Assembly: GCF_900112085.1 (NCBI RefSeq)
Contig: NZ_FOJY01000006.1
Location: 126,064 to 188,962 of the forward strand
Source of the DNA: Acetitomaculum ruminis DSM 5522
Lineage (GTDB): Bacteria; Bacillota; Clostridia; Lachnospirales; Lachnospiraceae
DNA length: 62,899 nucleotides
Direction of reading: 5' to 3'
In this document: positions 16,715 to 25,517 of the stretch, piece after piece
How positions within the stretch are numbered: position 1 is the stretch's first letter
Layout of the letters: each line of letters begins with the position of its first letter
Program-made: the position numbers and the translations under genes
The notes under the pieces: model-generated
What the model saw: the letters and a program-made list of their open reading frames with translations, nothing else
The model's database searches: none
What the model was told of the DNA's origin: nothing

Positions 16715-19096
16715 TTACTTAAACTCGACTATTGTGACACCGCCACCACCTTCTCCAAATTCACCAAGTCTATAGGAATCTACATATTTTAGCCTTCTAA
16801 GGTGATTATGAACGGCATTTTTAAGTGCCCCTGTTCCACGACCGTGTACAACTCTAACATTTGGTAAATGAGCAAGGTAGGCATCATCAAGATATTTATC
16901 AAGAACTGAAACCGCTTCATCACAGGTCATTCCTATAAGATTAACCTCTGGTGAAATATTGGCGGTTTTACTCATTTTTATCTTACCCTGATTACTTATA
17001 GTTATATTACTTCCTGTATAAACTGGTTCATCATTTTCAAGGAGTTCAAGGTCATTAATATTTATCATGGAATTTAAGATTCCCATTTGAACCTTTGCTT
17101 CTCCTTTGGCATTTGGAGCTTTAATTATGACACCTTTTATATTCATGCTGACTACCAGTACGCTGTCACCTTCTTTAAAATCAATTTTTTTATTAGATTT
17201 TTTCTTTTTAGGTTTATGTTTTTCCATGTAGGCATCAGCTTCATTTATTTTTTCTCTAAGTCCTGCTCTTTTCTTTTCCAGTTCCTTAACTGAGTTAGGA
17301 GAATTTGCCATTTTATTAATTTCATTTATGGTCTTGTCTGCGTATTCCTTTGCTTCTGCCAGGATTTTTCTTGCCATTTCATTGGCATTTCTAAGCATAT
17401 TGTCCTTTTGTTTATTAGCATTATTCTGTTTTTCTTTGCTTTTTTCCTTAAGTTCTTTGGTTTCTGCCTTTAATCTTTCTATTTCGGCTCTTTCCTTTTC
17501 TATCTGACGGCGGCTTGAATCAAGGTCGGATAGTAAATCTTCAAAGCTTTGGGAATCCTCGTCAATTCTTTTTGTGGCATCAGCAATAATGGAATCAGGA
17601 AGGCCTAATCTTTTGGAAATAGCAAAGGCATTACTTTTTCCCGGAATACCAATAAGAAGCTTATAAGTAGGGCGTAGTGAATGCACATCAAACTCACAGC
17701 TGGCATTTTCCACTCCCGGTGTAGAAAGAGCATATACCTTAAGCTCGCTATAGTGGGTGGTTGCCATGGTATTAATATGTCTTTCGTGGAGCATATCCAA
17801 AATGGAAGTAGCCAGAGCAGCACCTTCGGTAGGGTCTGTTCCTGCCCCTAATTCATCAAATAATACCAGAGAATTTTTTGAAACATTTTTTAAAATCTCA
17901 ACTATTTTAGTCATATGTGCAGAAAAGGTACTAAGACTTTGTTCAATGCTTTGTTCATCACCGATATCTGCATAAACTTCTTTAAAAACGGCTAAAGTCG
18001 ATCCGTCTCCCGCAGGGATAAGAAGTCCTGCCTGTCCCATTAAAGTAAGAAGACCAACGGTTTTTAGAGAAACGGTCTTTCCTCCGGTATTTGGACCTGT
18101 AATAATAAGAGTAGTAAAATCCTTTCCAAGATATACATTTACCGGAACCACTTTTTTAGGGTCAATAAGAGGATGTCTTGCCTTTTTAAAATTGATATGG
18201 CCATTGGTATTAAGCTTTGGCATGGTACCGTTATATTTAAGCCCCAGATTAGCCTTTGCAAAAATGAAATCCAAAAGACTTAGATAGTGAAAATTATCGG
18301 ATAAATTCTCAATATACTGGCTACAAAGCTGGCTTAAGTTTTCTAAAATCTCTTCAATAGCCTTTTTTTCATCATTATAAAGTTCCTTAAGGTCATTATT
18401 TAACTTAACAACCGACATAGGCTCTACAAAAATAGTAGAACCCGTGGAAGAAGTGTCATGGATAAGTCCTGGAACACTATTTTTAAATTCTGCTTTTACA
18501 GGCAGACAATATCTGTCATTTCTTAGAGTAATGACAGCATCCTGCAGATAACTTCTTACCGTATTATTGGAAAGAAGAGAATTTATCTGATTATGAATGG
18601 AATTATTAATATTATTGATTTTTCTTCTGATTTGATTAAGGGCAGGTGAAGCATTGTCACTGACCTCTGTTTCGGAAATGATACAACGGTCGATTTCCTT
18701 TTTTAGGGAAACCAAAGGCTCAATAGGTTCAAAATACTGATCCAAAGAATCCTCAGGCTCATCTTCTCTTTCATGTCCTGCGTAATTTTTAACATTTTTG
18801 CAGGCATAAAGCACAGATGATATATCAATAAGGTCTTTTTGGGACAAAGAACCACCGATTTTTAAATGTTTTAAGGCAAAACCAATGTCACAAAGACCGC
18901 CAAGGGGAATAGTTCCCTTTTTAAAAATCCTTGTAAGAGCATCGTTGGTATTGTTTAAAGCGACACTTATGTCATTTATATTAGTCATTGGAAGCAATTC
19001 ATGGCAAAGTTTTTCGCCGGCTTTTGAGGCGGCTTCTTTTTCAAGAAGTGCTATAATTTTATCAAATTCAAGAGCTTTGTAAAATTTCTCTTTCAT
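16715..19096 (-). CDS. mutS2: Endonuclease MutS2
   Basis: The 793-residue protein has a MutS-type core with Walker A GPNTGGKTVSLKT near residue 333, Walker B VLFDELGAGTDPTEGAAL near 410, a long coiled-coil/charged linker (about 515-600, rich in KELKEKSKEKQ), and a C-terminal Smr nuclease domain containing VRVVHGRGTGAL. MutS2 suppresses recombination or resolves collided ribosomes in Firmicutes rather than taking part in mismatch repair. It is transcribed divergently from yhaM. Confidence 0.97.
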   Translation of the reverse strand: MKEKFYKALEFDKIIALLEKEAASKAGEKLCHELLPMTNINDISVALNNTNDALTRIFKKGTIPLGGLCDIGFALKHLKIGGSLSQKDLIDISSVLYACKNVKNYAGHEREDEPEDSLDQYFEPIEPLVSLKKEIDRCIISETEVSDNASPALNQIRRKINNINNSIHNQINSLLSNNTVRSYLQDAVITLRNDRYCLPVKAEFKNSVPGLIHDTSSTGSTIFVEPMSVVKLNNDLKELYNDEKKAIEEILENLSQLCSQYIENLSDNFHYLSLLDFIFAKANLGLKYNGTMPKLNTNGHINFKKARHPLIDPKKVVPVNVYLGKDFTTLIITGPNTGGKTVSLKTVGLLTLMGQAGLLIPAGDGSTLAVFKEVYADIGDEQSIEQSLSTFSAHMTKIVEILKNVSKNSLVLFDELGAGTDPTEGAALATSILDMLHERHINTMATTHYSELKVYALSTPGVENASCEFDVHSLRPTYKLLIGIPGKSNAFAISKRLGLPDSIIADATKRIDEDSQSFEDLLSDLDSSRRQIEKERAEIERLKAETKELKEKSKEKQNNANKQKDNMLRNANEMARKILAEAKEYADKTINEINKMANSPNSVKELEKKRAGLREKINEADAYMEKHKPKKKKSNKKIDFKEGDSVLVVSMNIKGVIIKAPNAKGEAKVQMGILNSMININDLELLENDEPVYTGSNITISNQGKIKMSKTANISPEVNLIGMTCDEAVSVLDKYLDDAYLAHLPNVRVVHGRGTGALKNAVHNHLRRLKYVDSYRLGEFGEGGGGVTIVEFK

Positions 19097-19213
19097 AATT
19101 ATTCCTTTCTGTTATATAAGAAAAATTTTAGGCATTTTGAAGATAATTATACAATTTAAAGTCTTTAATCGCAAGACTTGGGAAAGGAGGATAAAAACCT
19201 GATAACTTTTACA

Positions 19214-19241
19214 TTGACTTTTTTTTCATGCTTGGTAAAAT
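19214..19241 (+). promoter_or_regulatory. Candidate sigma-A promoter for yhaM
   Basis: TTGACT (19214-19219) and TAAAAT (19236-19241) are separated by 16 bp, about 90 bp before the yhaM start, in the divergent region with mutS2. Confidence 0.5.
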
Positions 19242-19333
19242 ACACTTGTGTTATTGTGTAAAAACAATATTTTTTCTATAATAAATTATCGCGTTTTTGA
19301 TATGGAAAGTTATCAGCTAGAAGGGAAAATTAA

Positions 19334-20284
19334 ATGAAATTTATTAAAGATTTGAGAGAGGGAGAAAGAATACAGGGAATTTATCTTTGTAAGCACAAAC
19401 AGTCTGCAGTGACCAAAAACGGAAAGAGTTATGAAAATGTCATATTGTCAGACAAAAGCGGAAATATAGATGCCAAAATCTGGGAGCCTAATTCACAGGG
19501 AATAGAGGAATTTGACAAACTTGATTACATTGATATTACAGGAGATGTAAGTGCTTATCAAGGCTCACTTCAAGTCAGCATTAAAAGAGTCAGAGTAGCT
19601 GGTATAGAAGAGTATGATCCGGTAAATTATCTGCCGGTTAGTTCAAAAAACATAGATGAAATGTACCAGGAGCTTTTACAATTTATTAGCAGTGTAAAAA
19701 ATCCTTATCTAAATACACTTTTATCATTAATTTTTATCCAAAATACAGAATTTGTTAGAAGTTTTAAGGCTCATTCAGCAGCCAAAAGTGTACATCATGG
19801 TTTTGTAGGAGGACTTTTGGAACATACTTTAGCAGTTACAAAGCATTGTCATTATTTTGCAATGACTTATCCGGAGGTATTAAACAGGGATCTTCTTATT
19901 ACAGCAGCTATTTGCCATGATATGGGAAAAGTAAACGAACTTTCAGAATTTCCAATGAATGATTATACAGATGAAGGACAACTTTTGGGACATATAGTAA
20001 TGGGGTCTGAAATGGTAGCTAAAGCTGCTGATAGAATCAAAGGTTTTCCAAAATCATTAGAAAGTGAATTAAAACATTGCATTTTGGCACATCATGGCGA
20101 ATATGAATACGGTTCTCCAAAAAAACCTGCTTTGGCAGAGGCAGTTGTATTAAATTTTGCCGATAATATAGATGCAAAGATGGAAACCTTAAAGGAAGTA
20201 TTTTCTACGGTTTCAACAAACGATTTAAGCTGGCAGGGTTATAACCGCTTTTTTGAATCCAATATCAGAAGAAGCGGAAACTAA
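19334..20284 (+). CDS. yhaM: 3'-5' exoribonuclease YhaM
   Basis: An N-terminal OB-fold nucleic-acid-binding domain (about residues 1-95, with GNIDAKIWEPNSQGIEEF) precedes an HD phosphohydrolase domain (VHHGFVGGLLEHTLAV near 155; AAICHDMGKV near 195; ILAHHGEYEYGSP near 252). This matches the Bacillus YhaM architecture and length (~315). It degrades RNA from the 3' end. The next gene, rlmD, starts 53 bp later on the same strand. Confidence 0.94.
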   Translation: MKFIKDLREGERIQGIYLCKHKQSAVTKNGKSYENVILSDKSGNIDAKIWEPNSQGIEEFDKLDYIDITGDVSAYQGSLQVSIKRVRVAGIEEYDPVNYLPVSSKNIDEMYQELLQFISSVKNPYLNTLLSLIFIQNTEFVRSFKAHSAAKSVHHGFVGGLLEHTLAVTKHCHYFAMTYPEVLNRDLLITAAICHDMGKVNELSEFPMNDYTDEGQLLGHIVMGSEMVAKAADRIKGFPKSLESELKHCILAHHGEYEYGSPKKPALAEAVVLNFADNIDAKMETLKEVFSTVSTNDLSWQGYNRFFESNIRRSGN

Positions 20285-20337
20285 AAGCCGGTAAGGATAT
20301 AAGTTGATGATTAAATAGTCAGACAGAGGGAAAAAAA

Positions 20338-21729
20338 TTGCAAAAAGACGATTTAATAGAACTTTTAATTGAAGATACAGGAGTTAACGGAGAAGGAATA
20401 GGTCATTTTGAAGGAATGACCTTTTTTATTAAGGACAGCTTAGAGGGGGATATTGTAAAAGCCAAGATTATAAAAATGAAAAAAAATTTTGGTTATGGAA
20501 GATTAATGGAAATTATTAAACCCTCTCCTTATAGAACACAAGCCAGGTGCCAGGTTTATAAGCAGTGCGGAGGTTGTCAGATACAGGCTCTTTCCTATGA
20601 AAGACAGCTGAAATTCAAGCAAAATAAAGTTATTAATAATCTAAAAAGAATCGGCGGCTTTGAGGATATAGTTGTTAATGAAACTATTGGCATGGATAAA
20701 CCCTGGTATTACAGAAACAAGGCTCAGTTTCCTGTGGGAAAAGATAAAAACGGTAATATTCTTGTGGGATTTTACGCAGGACGAACCCATTCCATTATAG
20801 AAAGTGAGCATTGTTATATTGGAAGACCTGAAAACGAAAAAATCGTTGAGGCAGTTAAAGAGTATATGGAAGAAAACAAGGTGCCTTCTTATGATGAAAA
20901 AAGCGGTCAGGGGCTTATAAGGCATATACTTGTAAGAGTGGGCTTTAAGACAGATGAGATAATAGTTTGCCTTGTTATAGCAATAGATAAACTTCCAAAA
21001 CAGGAAAAACTCATAGAAAAATTATCAAAAATAGAAAATCTGGTGGGAATCGACCTAAACATAAATAAAGAAAAAACAAATGTTATTCTTGGAAAAGAAA
21101 GCCATACAATCTGGGGAAGGTCTTATATTGTAGACTACATAGGAAATATCAAATATCAGATTTCACCCCAGTCTTTTTATCAGGTAAATCCTGTTCAAAC
21201 CAAAAAGCTATATGACAAAGCCCTGGAATATGCAGACCTTAAAGGAAATGAAACCGTCTGGGATTTATATTGTGGAATTGGAACCATAACCTTGTTTTTA
21301 TCCCAAAAGGCAAAAATGGTTTATGGTGTTGAAATAATTCCCAAGGCAGTGGAAAACGCAAAAAACAATGCAAAAATAAACAATATCGAAAATGTAGAGT
21401 TTTTTTTGGGAAAAGCCGAAGAGGTACTACCGGATTTTTATAAAAATTCCAACAAAGGTAAAGCCCCGGATACAAAAAATGTTGATGTAATAGTAGTTGA
21501 CCCTCCAAGAAGCGGTTGCGATGAAAAGCTTTTAGAAACAATTCTTCTTATGGAGCCGGAAAAAGTGATTTATGTCAGCTGCGATAGCGCCACCCTTTCC
21601 AGGGATTTAAAATACCTTTGCCAAAGTGGAAAATACAGCGTTCACAAGGTTCAGCCCGTGGACATGTTCCCCCACACGGTGCATGTGGAGGTCGTAGTCT
21701 CGATGTCTCGGGTCGGGTCGAGACAATAG
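20338..21729 (+). CDS. rlmD: 23S rRNA (uracil-5)-methyltransferase RlmD/RumA
   Basis: The 463-residue enzyme methylates a uridine of 23S rRNA using SAM. It has an N-terminal TRAM domain (residues 1-60), an iron-sulfur cluster motif CQVYKQCGGC near 65, SAM-binding WDLYCGIGTITLFL near 304, and catalytic segments DPPRSGC and YVSCDSATLSRDL near 385-420. The start codon is TTG after GAGGGAAAA. The C-terminus HVEVVVSMSRVGSRQ is the point where the island begins: HVE(T/V)VV is the family C-terminal motif, and two detached copies of such tails occur at 27833 and 36111. Confidence 0.95.
   Translation: MQKDDLIELLIEDTGVNGEGIGHFEGMTFFIKDSLEGDIVKAKIIKMKKNFGYGRLMEIIKPSPYRTQARCQVYKQCGGCQIQALSYERQLKFKQNKVINNLKRIGGFEDIVVNETIGMDKPWYYRNKAQFPVGKDKNGNILVGFYAGRTHSIIESEHCYIGRPENEKIVEAVKEYMEENKVPSYDEKSGQGLIRHILVRVGFKTDEIIVCLVIAIDKLPKQEKLIEKLSKIENLVGIDLNINKEKTNVILGKESHTIWGRSYIVDYIGNIKYQISPQSFYQVNPVQTKKLYDKALEYADLKGNETVWDLYCGIGTITLFLSQKAKMVYGVEIIPKAVENAKNNAKINNIENVEFFLGKAEEVLPDFYKNSNKGKAPDTKNVDVIVVDPPRSGCDEKLLETILLMEPEKVIYVSCDSATLSRDLKYLCQSGKYSVHKVQPVDMFPHTVHVEVVVSMSRVGSRQ
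21682..21711 (+). other. Candidate attachment site A in the rlmD 3' end
   Basis: The codons for HVEVVVSMS here align with HVETVVLLS at 27833 and HVETVCLLS at 36111; the DNA shares CATGTGGAG/A at all three. The ends of rumA/rlmD genes are known integration sites for mobile elements in Firmicutes. A GTCTCGA/TCGAGAC inverted repeat overlaps at 21697-21724. The exact crossover point cannot be fixed from one sequence. Confidence 0.55.
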
Positions 21730-21778
21730 AACTATTGTATAGATAACAAATCAAGAGTGAATAATGGAGGATTAACCA

Positions 21779-22150
21779 GTGGATATTAGATACATTGAAT
21801 TAAAAACAGGGTTTAACGATAATGGTCCTGCGTGGATCGGAAATATAAAAGAATCGAAATCCGGAAAGACGATTTATTTTAATGACCATGCATTCCAAAA
21901 ATATCATGGTGTATATAGCAATTATATCGATATAGAAACAAATGATGAATATTGGATTTCAAGAGTAAAAAAGAACGGAGAAGATAGGCACTGGGCTGGA
22001 AATGGAAAAATTACAATAGATCGGAAGGTTGTTGATGAGTATTTAGCGATAGTCAATGCGGATAAGCTTGATGATTCAAAGTACATAATTGCTGATATTG
22101 AAGATATATTTCCAATTGAAAGAATAAGCAATTATTTGAACGCAGTGTAA
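21779..22150 (+). CDS. Conserved-type hypothetical protein (often mislabelled DXP synthase)
   Basis: The 123-residue protein opens DIRYIELKTGFNDNGPAWIG and contains KSGKTIYFNDHAF and RHWAGNGKITIDRKVVDEYL. Such small proteins are common in gut Firmicutes and have been mislabelled as 1-deoxyxylulose-5-phosphate synthase, to which they bear no domain resemblance. The start is GTG at 21779, eight bases after GGAGG. The last codons (LNAV-stop) are supplied by the inserted 158-bp repeat, which begins after TTGAA at 22140, so the natural C-terminus may be altered. Function unknown. Confidence 0.8.
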   Translation: MDIRYIELKTGFNDNGPAWIGNIKESKSGKTIYFNDHAFQKYHGVYSNYIDIETNDEYWISRVKKNGEDRHWAGNGKITIDRKVVDEYLAIVNADKLDDSKYIIADIEDIFPIERISNYLNAV

Positions 22151-22298
22151 GCAATCCCCCGCTTCAAAAGCGTAAGCTTTAAGCGGGGGTATAAGCTTAC
22201 TAGTGTCAGAAGGGGTTAAAGCCCCTTCTGACAGGTGGCACAAAGTGCCACTGCGTTCATGAGGAAGTAGCGAAGCGGATTCCGAATGTCCGCTTTAC
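22141..22298 (+). repeat. Structured 158-bp dispersed repeat, copy 2 (complete)
   Basis: This full copy follows the pentamer TTGAA (22136-22140) and ends in CTTTAC. Hairpins in order: a long stem 22156-22189 (CCCCCGCTT with AAGCGGGGG, nested AAAGC-GTAA-GCTTT); 22205-22232 (GTCAGAAGGGG with its 11-base complement); 22235-22251 (GTGGCAC-aaa-GTGCCAC); and 22274-22294 (AGCGGA with TCCGCT), four bases from the right end. It differs from copy 3 at only two positions that I could find. A terminal hairpin at each end plus a fixed flanking pentamer is the layout of IS200/IS605-type elements. Confidence 0.9.
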
Positions 22299-22309
22299 TA
22301 TAGAATACA

Positions 22310-22332
22310 TGAAGTCACAATTTGTGACTTCA
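22310..22332. promoter_or_regulatory. 23-bp perfect palindrome upstream of the ORF6N pseudogene
   Basis: The arms TGAAGTCACAA and TTGTGACTTCA flank one central T. The same 23 bases occur inside the ORF6N pseudogene at 22569-22591. The upstream copy could be an operator, or a leftover of a second ORF6N coding copy, because it also reads MKSQFVTSK from the ATG at 22309. Confidence 0.5.
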
Positions 22333-22342
22333 AAAAAAGAAA

Positions 22343-23286
22343 ATGCAAAGGAATATAGTGTTTATGAAAAATACAACAGACTTACTCACAGTTGAGTCTA
22401 TTAGAAACTGTGTATATACGATACGCGGACAACAGGTGATGCTGGACAGTGATTTGTCTGATATTTATGGATATGAGCTTAAAGCTATGAATCAGCAGGT
22501 GAAACGAAATATTGAGCGATTCCCGGAAGATTTTATGTTTCAATTGACAAAAGATGAAGTTAAATTGGTGAAGTCACAATTTGTGACTTCACGAGAAAAC
22601 ACATTTTTTCTGGACAAGGTGGAGGTCGTAGAAAATTTCCATATGCCTTTACAGAATAGGGCATTTATATGTTAGCAACGGTTCTAAAGGGTGAATTGGC
22701 CACTAAGCAGAGTATTTTTATAATGCGTGCTTTTAAGGAGATGCGTCACTTCATTGCTAATAATGCTCTAATGTTTGAGAAGATTAATGCTATCTAACTG
22801 AAGCAGTTGGAATATCAAAAAGATACAGATGAGAAGTTTGGCAGGATATTTGAGTATATGGCAAATCATGAGGAAGAAAATCAGAAGATTTTCTATGATG
22901 GTCAGATTTTTGATGCCTTCAGTTTTCTTACAGATATTATCGGACATGCAAAGAAGGAAATTGTTTTAATAGATCGATATATTGATGTGATTACATTAAA
23001 TATACTTGCTAAGAAAAATTCGGGCGTTGATGTATTTGCATATACGTTGCCCAGTGCAAGAATATCTTCGCAGGATATTAATAATTTCAATGCACAGTAT
23101 CCTACATTAACAATTAAAAAGACTATAGCTTTTCATGATCGGTTTTTGATTATAGATGGTGTGGAAGGCTATCATATCGGAGCTTCTTTGAAGGATGCAG
23201 GAAAGAAGTGTTTTGGGGTGAATAAGATAGAGGGTACGGATGTTGTTAAGGATATTATGAAGAAAGCACAACAGACAGGTACGTAA
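22343..23286 (+). pseudogene. ORF6N-domain protein, frameshifted and nonsense-mutated
   Basis: The first part (from 22343) encodes an ORF6N DNA-binding domain: SIRNCVYTIRGQQVMLDSDL and NQQVKRNIERFPEDFMFQLT. After KSQFVTSRENTFF the frame shifts; the continuation FPYAFTE-stop-GIYMLATVLKGELA is in the next frame, with an in-frame TAG where Gln is expected and a TAA after FEKINAI near 22796. The C-terminal part 22807-23286 (EYQKDTDEKFGRIFEYM...) is still open, ending in a phospholipase-D-like segment FHDRFLIIDGVEGYHIG. ORF6N proteins are phage and island antirepressor-like factors. Three separate lesions make it a pseudogene. Confidence 0.85.
22569..22591. repeat. Second copy of the 23-bp palindrome, inside ORF6N
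   Basis: It is identical to 22310-22332. Within the gene it encodes KSQFVTS, a conserved ORF6N stretch, so coding constraint may explain this copy. Confidence 0.7.
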
Positions 23287-23306
23287 CATAGAAGGGATTG
23301 ATTAAA

Positions 23307-24321
23307 TTGGGTAAGGATAAAACAAAAGTATATTTATATATATACCCGTGTTTCCACATCTATGCAGATAGATGGCTATTCTTTGGATGCACAGAAATCC
23401 AGAATGAAAGCTTTCTGTGAATTTAACGATTACGAAATATCCGGAGAATATGAAGATGCCGGAAAGTCTGGTAAATCAATAGAAGGGCGTGTAGCTTTCA
23501 ATAATATGATGGAAGACATCAAATCCGGTAAAGATGATATTTCTTTAGTTCTGGTATTTAAGCTTTCCAGATTTGGCAGAAATGCAGCTGATGTTCTTAA
23601 TTCACTTCAGATTATGTAGGATTTTGGAGTGAATCTGATTTGTATGGAAGATGGAATTGATTCATCAAAAGAAGCAGGAAGGCTTATGATTTCTGTTCTT
23701 TCTGCCGTTGCCGAGATTGAGCGTGAAAACATACGTGTACAGACTATGGAAGGCCGTATGCAAAAGGCTAGAGAAGGTAAGTGGAATGGCGGCTTTGCTC
23801 CTTATGGATATGCCTTGGTTGATGGAAAGCTTGAAATAAATTAAGAGGAAGCTGTAGTTATCAGAACCATCTTTGACCAGTACGTAAATACAGATATGGG
23901 GTCAAACGGAATCGCAAAATATTTGGAAAATCATGGAATACACAAAATAGCCAGACAAAATGGAAAGAATCCACTTTTTGATGCTTCACTTATCCGACGT
24001 ATTATTCAGAATCCTGTATATTGCGGCAAAATTGCCTATGGCAGGAGAAGAACAGAAAAGGTTCATGGAACAAGAAATGATTATCGCCAAGTCTATAAGG
24101 ATGATTACCTGCTTGTAGATGGGCTTCATGAGGCTTTAGTATCAGAAGAAGTATGGGAGCAGGCACAGATAAAAGTAGCAGCTCAGGCAAAAAAATATGA
24201 AAAGGTAAATTCACCTAAAGGTGAGAAAATACATCTTTTATCAGGTATATTAAGGTGTCCTGTCTGTGGTGCAGGCATGTATGGGAATAAAAGCATTAAG
24301 CATAGAAAAGATGGAAGTTGA
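23307..24321 (+). pseudogene. Large serine recombinase remnant 1
   Basis: It begins with TTG at 23307 (GKDKTKVY) and carries a resolvase domain with TRVSTSMQIDGYSLDAQ, VFKLSRFGRNAADVLNSLQ and EIERENIRVQTMEG, then a recombinase domain (IIQNPVYCGKIAYGRRR) and the start of the zinc-ribbon domain (GILRCPVCGAGMYG). Lesions: a TA-dinucleotide expansion near 23336-23345 shifts the frame just before the catalytic serine, a TAG near 23617 replaces Gln, a TAA near 23842 replaces Glu, and the end is truncated after KHRKDGS. Such recombinases integrate conjugative or phage-like elements. It is inactive. Confidence 0.9.
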
Positions 24322-24418
24322 AGGTATGCCATATCCACAAATGAAAATGATTGATATGGGTTTTTGGCAGGTCGGCTTTGATCTGGATACAAGCAAAGGA
24401 ATAAAGACTGCACACTAG
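24311..24418 (+). other. Short tail of an unidentified gene fused to the recombinase remnant
   Basis: This frame overlaps the truncated recombinase end and reads EGMPYPQMKMIDMGFWQVGF to IKTAH-stop. It looks like the C-terminus of some other protein joined by deletion. I do not recognise it. It ends 9 bp before the GIY-YIG gene. Confidence 0.4.
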
Positions 24419-24427
24419 GAGAAATGG

Positions 24428-25222
24428 ATGGATAGATTTTCAGAGAAGAGCCTTCTTTCACTTGGAGATTATTATGTGTATGGACTCATAGATCCACGCA
24501 GTAAGCAAATCTTCTATATTGGAAAAGGCACGAAAAACAGAGTATTTGAACATGAAAAAGAAAGCTTGGGCAGTCCTGATAGTGAGAAGTTGAAACTGAA
24601 GACTATTGCAGAAATTAAGGATGCCGGACTTGAAGTTGAAAAGATAATTATAAATTCAAATTTGACTGAAGAAGAGGCATTTGCTGCAGAGGCATCACTG
24701 ATCAATGTTTTCAACTATGTTAGTGATGCGGGACTGACAAACATTGTTGCCGGACATCATTCAGCAGAGGCTTTATCAGTTGATGAGTATGAAAGAATAA
24801 ACGGTGCCGTTGAACTTGAGGAAAAGGACATTAGGCACAGAATCCTTGTCATCAAAATAAACAGACTCTACCAGAGAGGTATGGATGAGAAGGTATTATA
24901 TGATGCTGTTCGTGGTGTTTGGAGAGCATCAAAAGAAAAGGTTAAAACAGTGGAGTATGTTTTCGGTGTTTATAACTCTTTGATTGTGGCCGTTTATAAG
25001 CCGTCAGAGTGGTTTGTATGTAAAGAGGCAAAGGACAGACTTCCAAGACAGGATATCGTTCTGACACCGAAAACTGAAAATAGATTATTCTTCGTGGATG
25101 AAAGATATGAACAGGGACTTCCCCTTGATGAGAATGAAGAGTTCTATATCGGAAAGTCGATAGCCGGACTTAAGTTAAATCAGTCGGCACAGAATCCGAT
25201 TACATATCTGAATCCACGTTAG
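24428..25222 (+). CDS. GIY-YIG nuclease-domain protein (LEM-3-like)
   Basis: The 264-residue product has an N-terminal GIY-YIG nuclease-like domain: DYYVYGLIDPRSKQIFYIGK carries the two tyrosine motifs, followed by RVFEHEKES and EEEAFAAEASLINVFNYV, resembling the LEM-3-like subgroup. The C-terminal ~150 residues (IRHRILVIKINRLYQRGMD..., GVWRASKEKVKTVEYVFGVY) match a pattern seen with these bacterial proteins and have no assigned role. GIY-YIG proteins cleave DNA; the biological role here is unknown. AGGAGA lies a few bases upstream. It appears intact. Confidence 0.8.
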   Translation: MDRFSEKSLLSLGDYYVYGLIDPRSKQIFYIGKGTKNRVFEHEKESLGSPDSEKLKLKTIAEIKDAGLEVEKIIINSNLTEEEAFAAEASLINVFNYVSDAGLTNIVAGHHSAEALSVDEYERINGAVELEEKDIRHRILVIKINRLYQRGMDEKVLYDAVRGVWRASKEKVKTVEYVFGVYNSLIVAVYKPSEWFVCKEAKDRLPRQDIVLTPKTENRLFFVDERYEQGLPLDENEEFYIGKSIAGLKLNQSAQNPITYLNPR

Positions 25223-25280
25223 AGCGATAAAATTCAGATTTTCGGAATTAAACAAATATGAATTTGAGGAGGATATTGAA

Positions 25281-25457
25281 ATGGATAACAGGTTTGAATT
25301 TATTGAAAAGAAAGGTCTGATGGAAGGCACACGTATCATTGTTGACAAGGAGACGGGAGTCCAGTATTTAATGGCTCACTGGACTAACATTGGTGGTCTT
25401 ACTGTTCTTGTCGATAAGGACGGAAAACCTTTACTTGACCTAAGATATGCAAAGTAA
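25281..25457 (+). CDS. Small DUF6440-type protein
   Basis: A 58-residue reading frame with ATG at 25281 and GAGGAGGAT upstream. The sequence FEFIEKKGLMEGTRIIVDKE, then GVQYLMAHWTNIGGLTVLVD and DGKPLLDLRYAK, matches the short clostridial DUF6440 pattern as I recall it. Function unknown. It lies between the GIY-YIG and GyrI-like genes on the same strand. Confidence 0.75.
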   Translation: MDNRFEFIEKKGLMEGTRIIVDKETGVQYLMAHWTNIGGLTVLVDKDGKPLLDLRYAK

Positions 25458-25517
25458 CAAATCCCAGTTTGTAGGGATGATATAAAATTCCTATTTTGCT
25501 GTGAAGGAGAAATGAAA

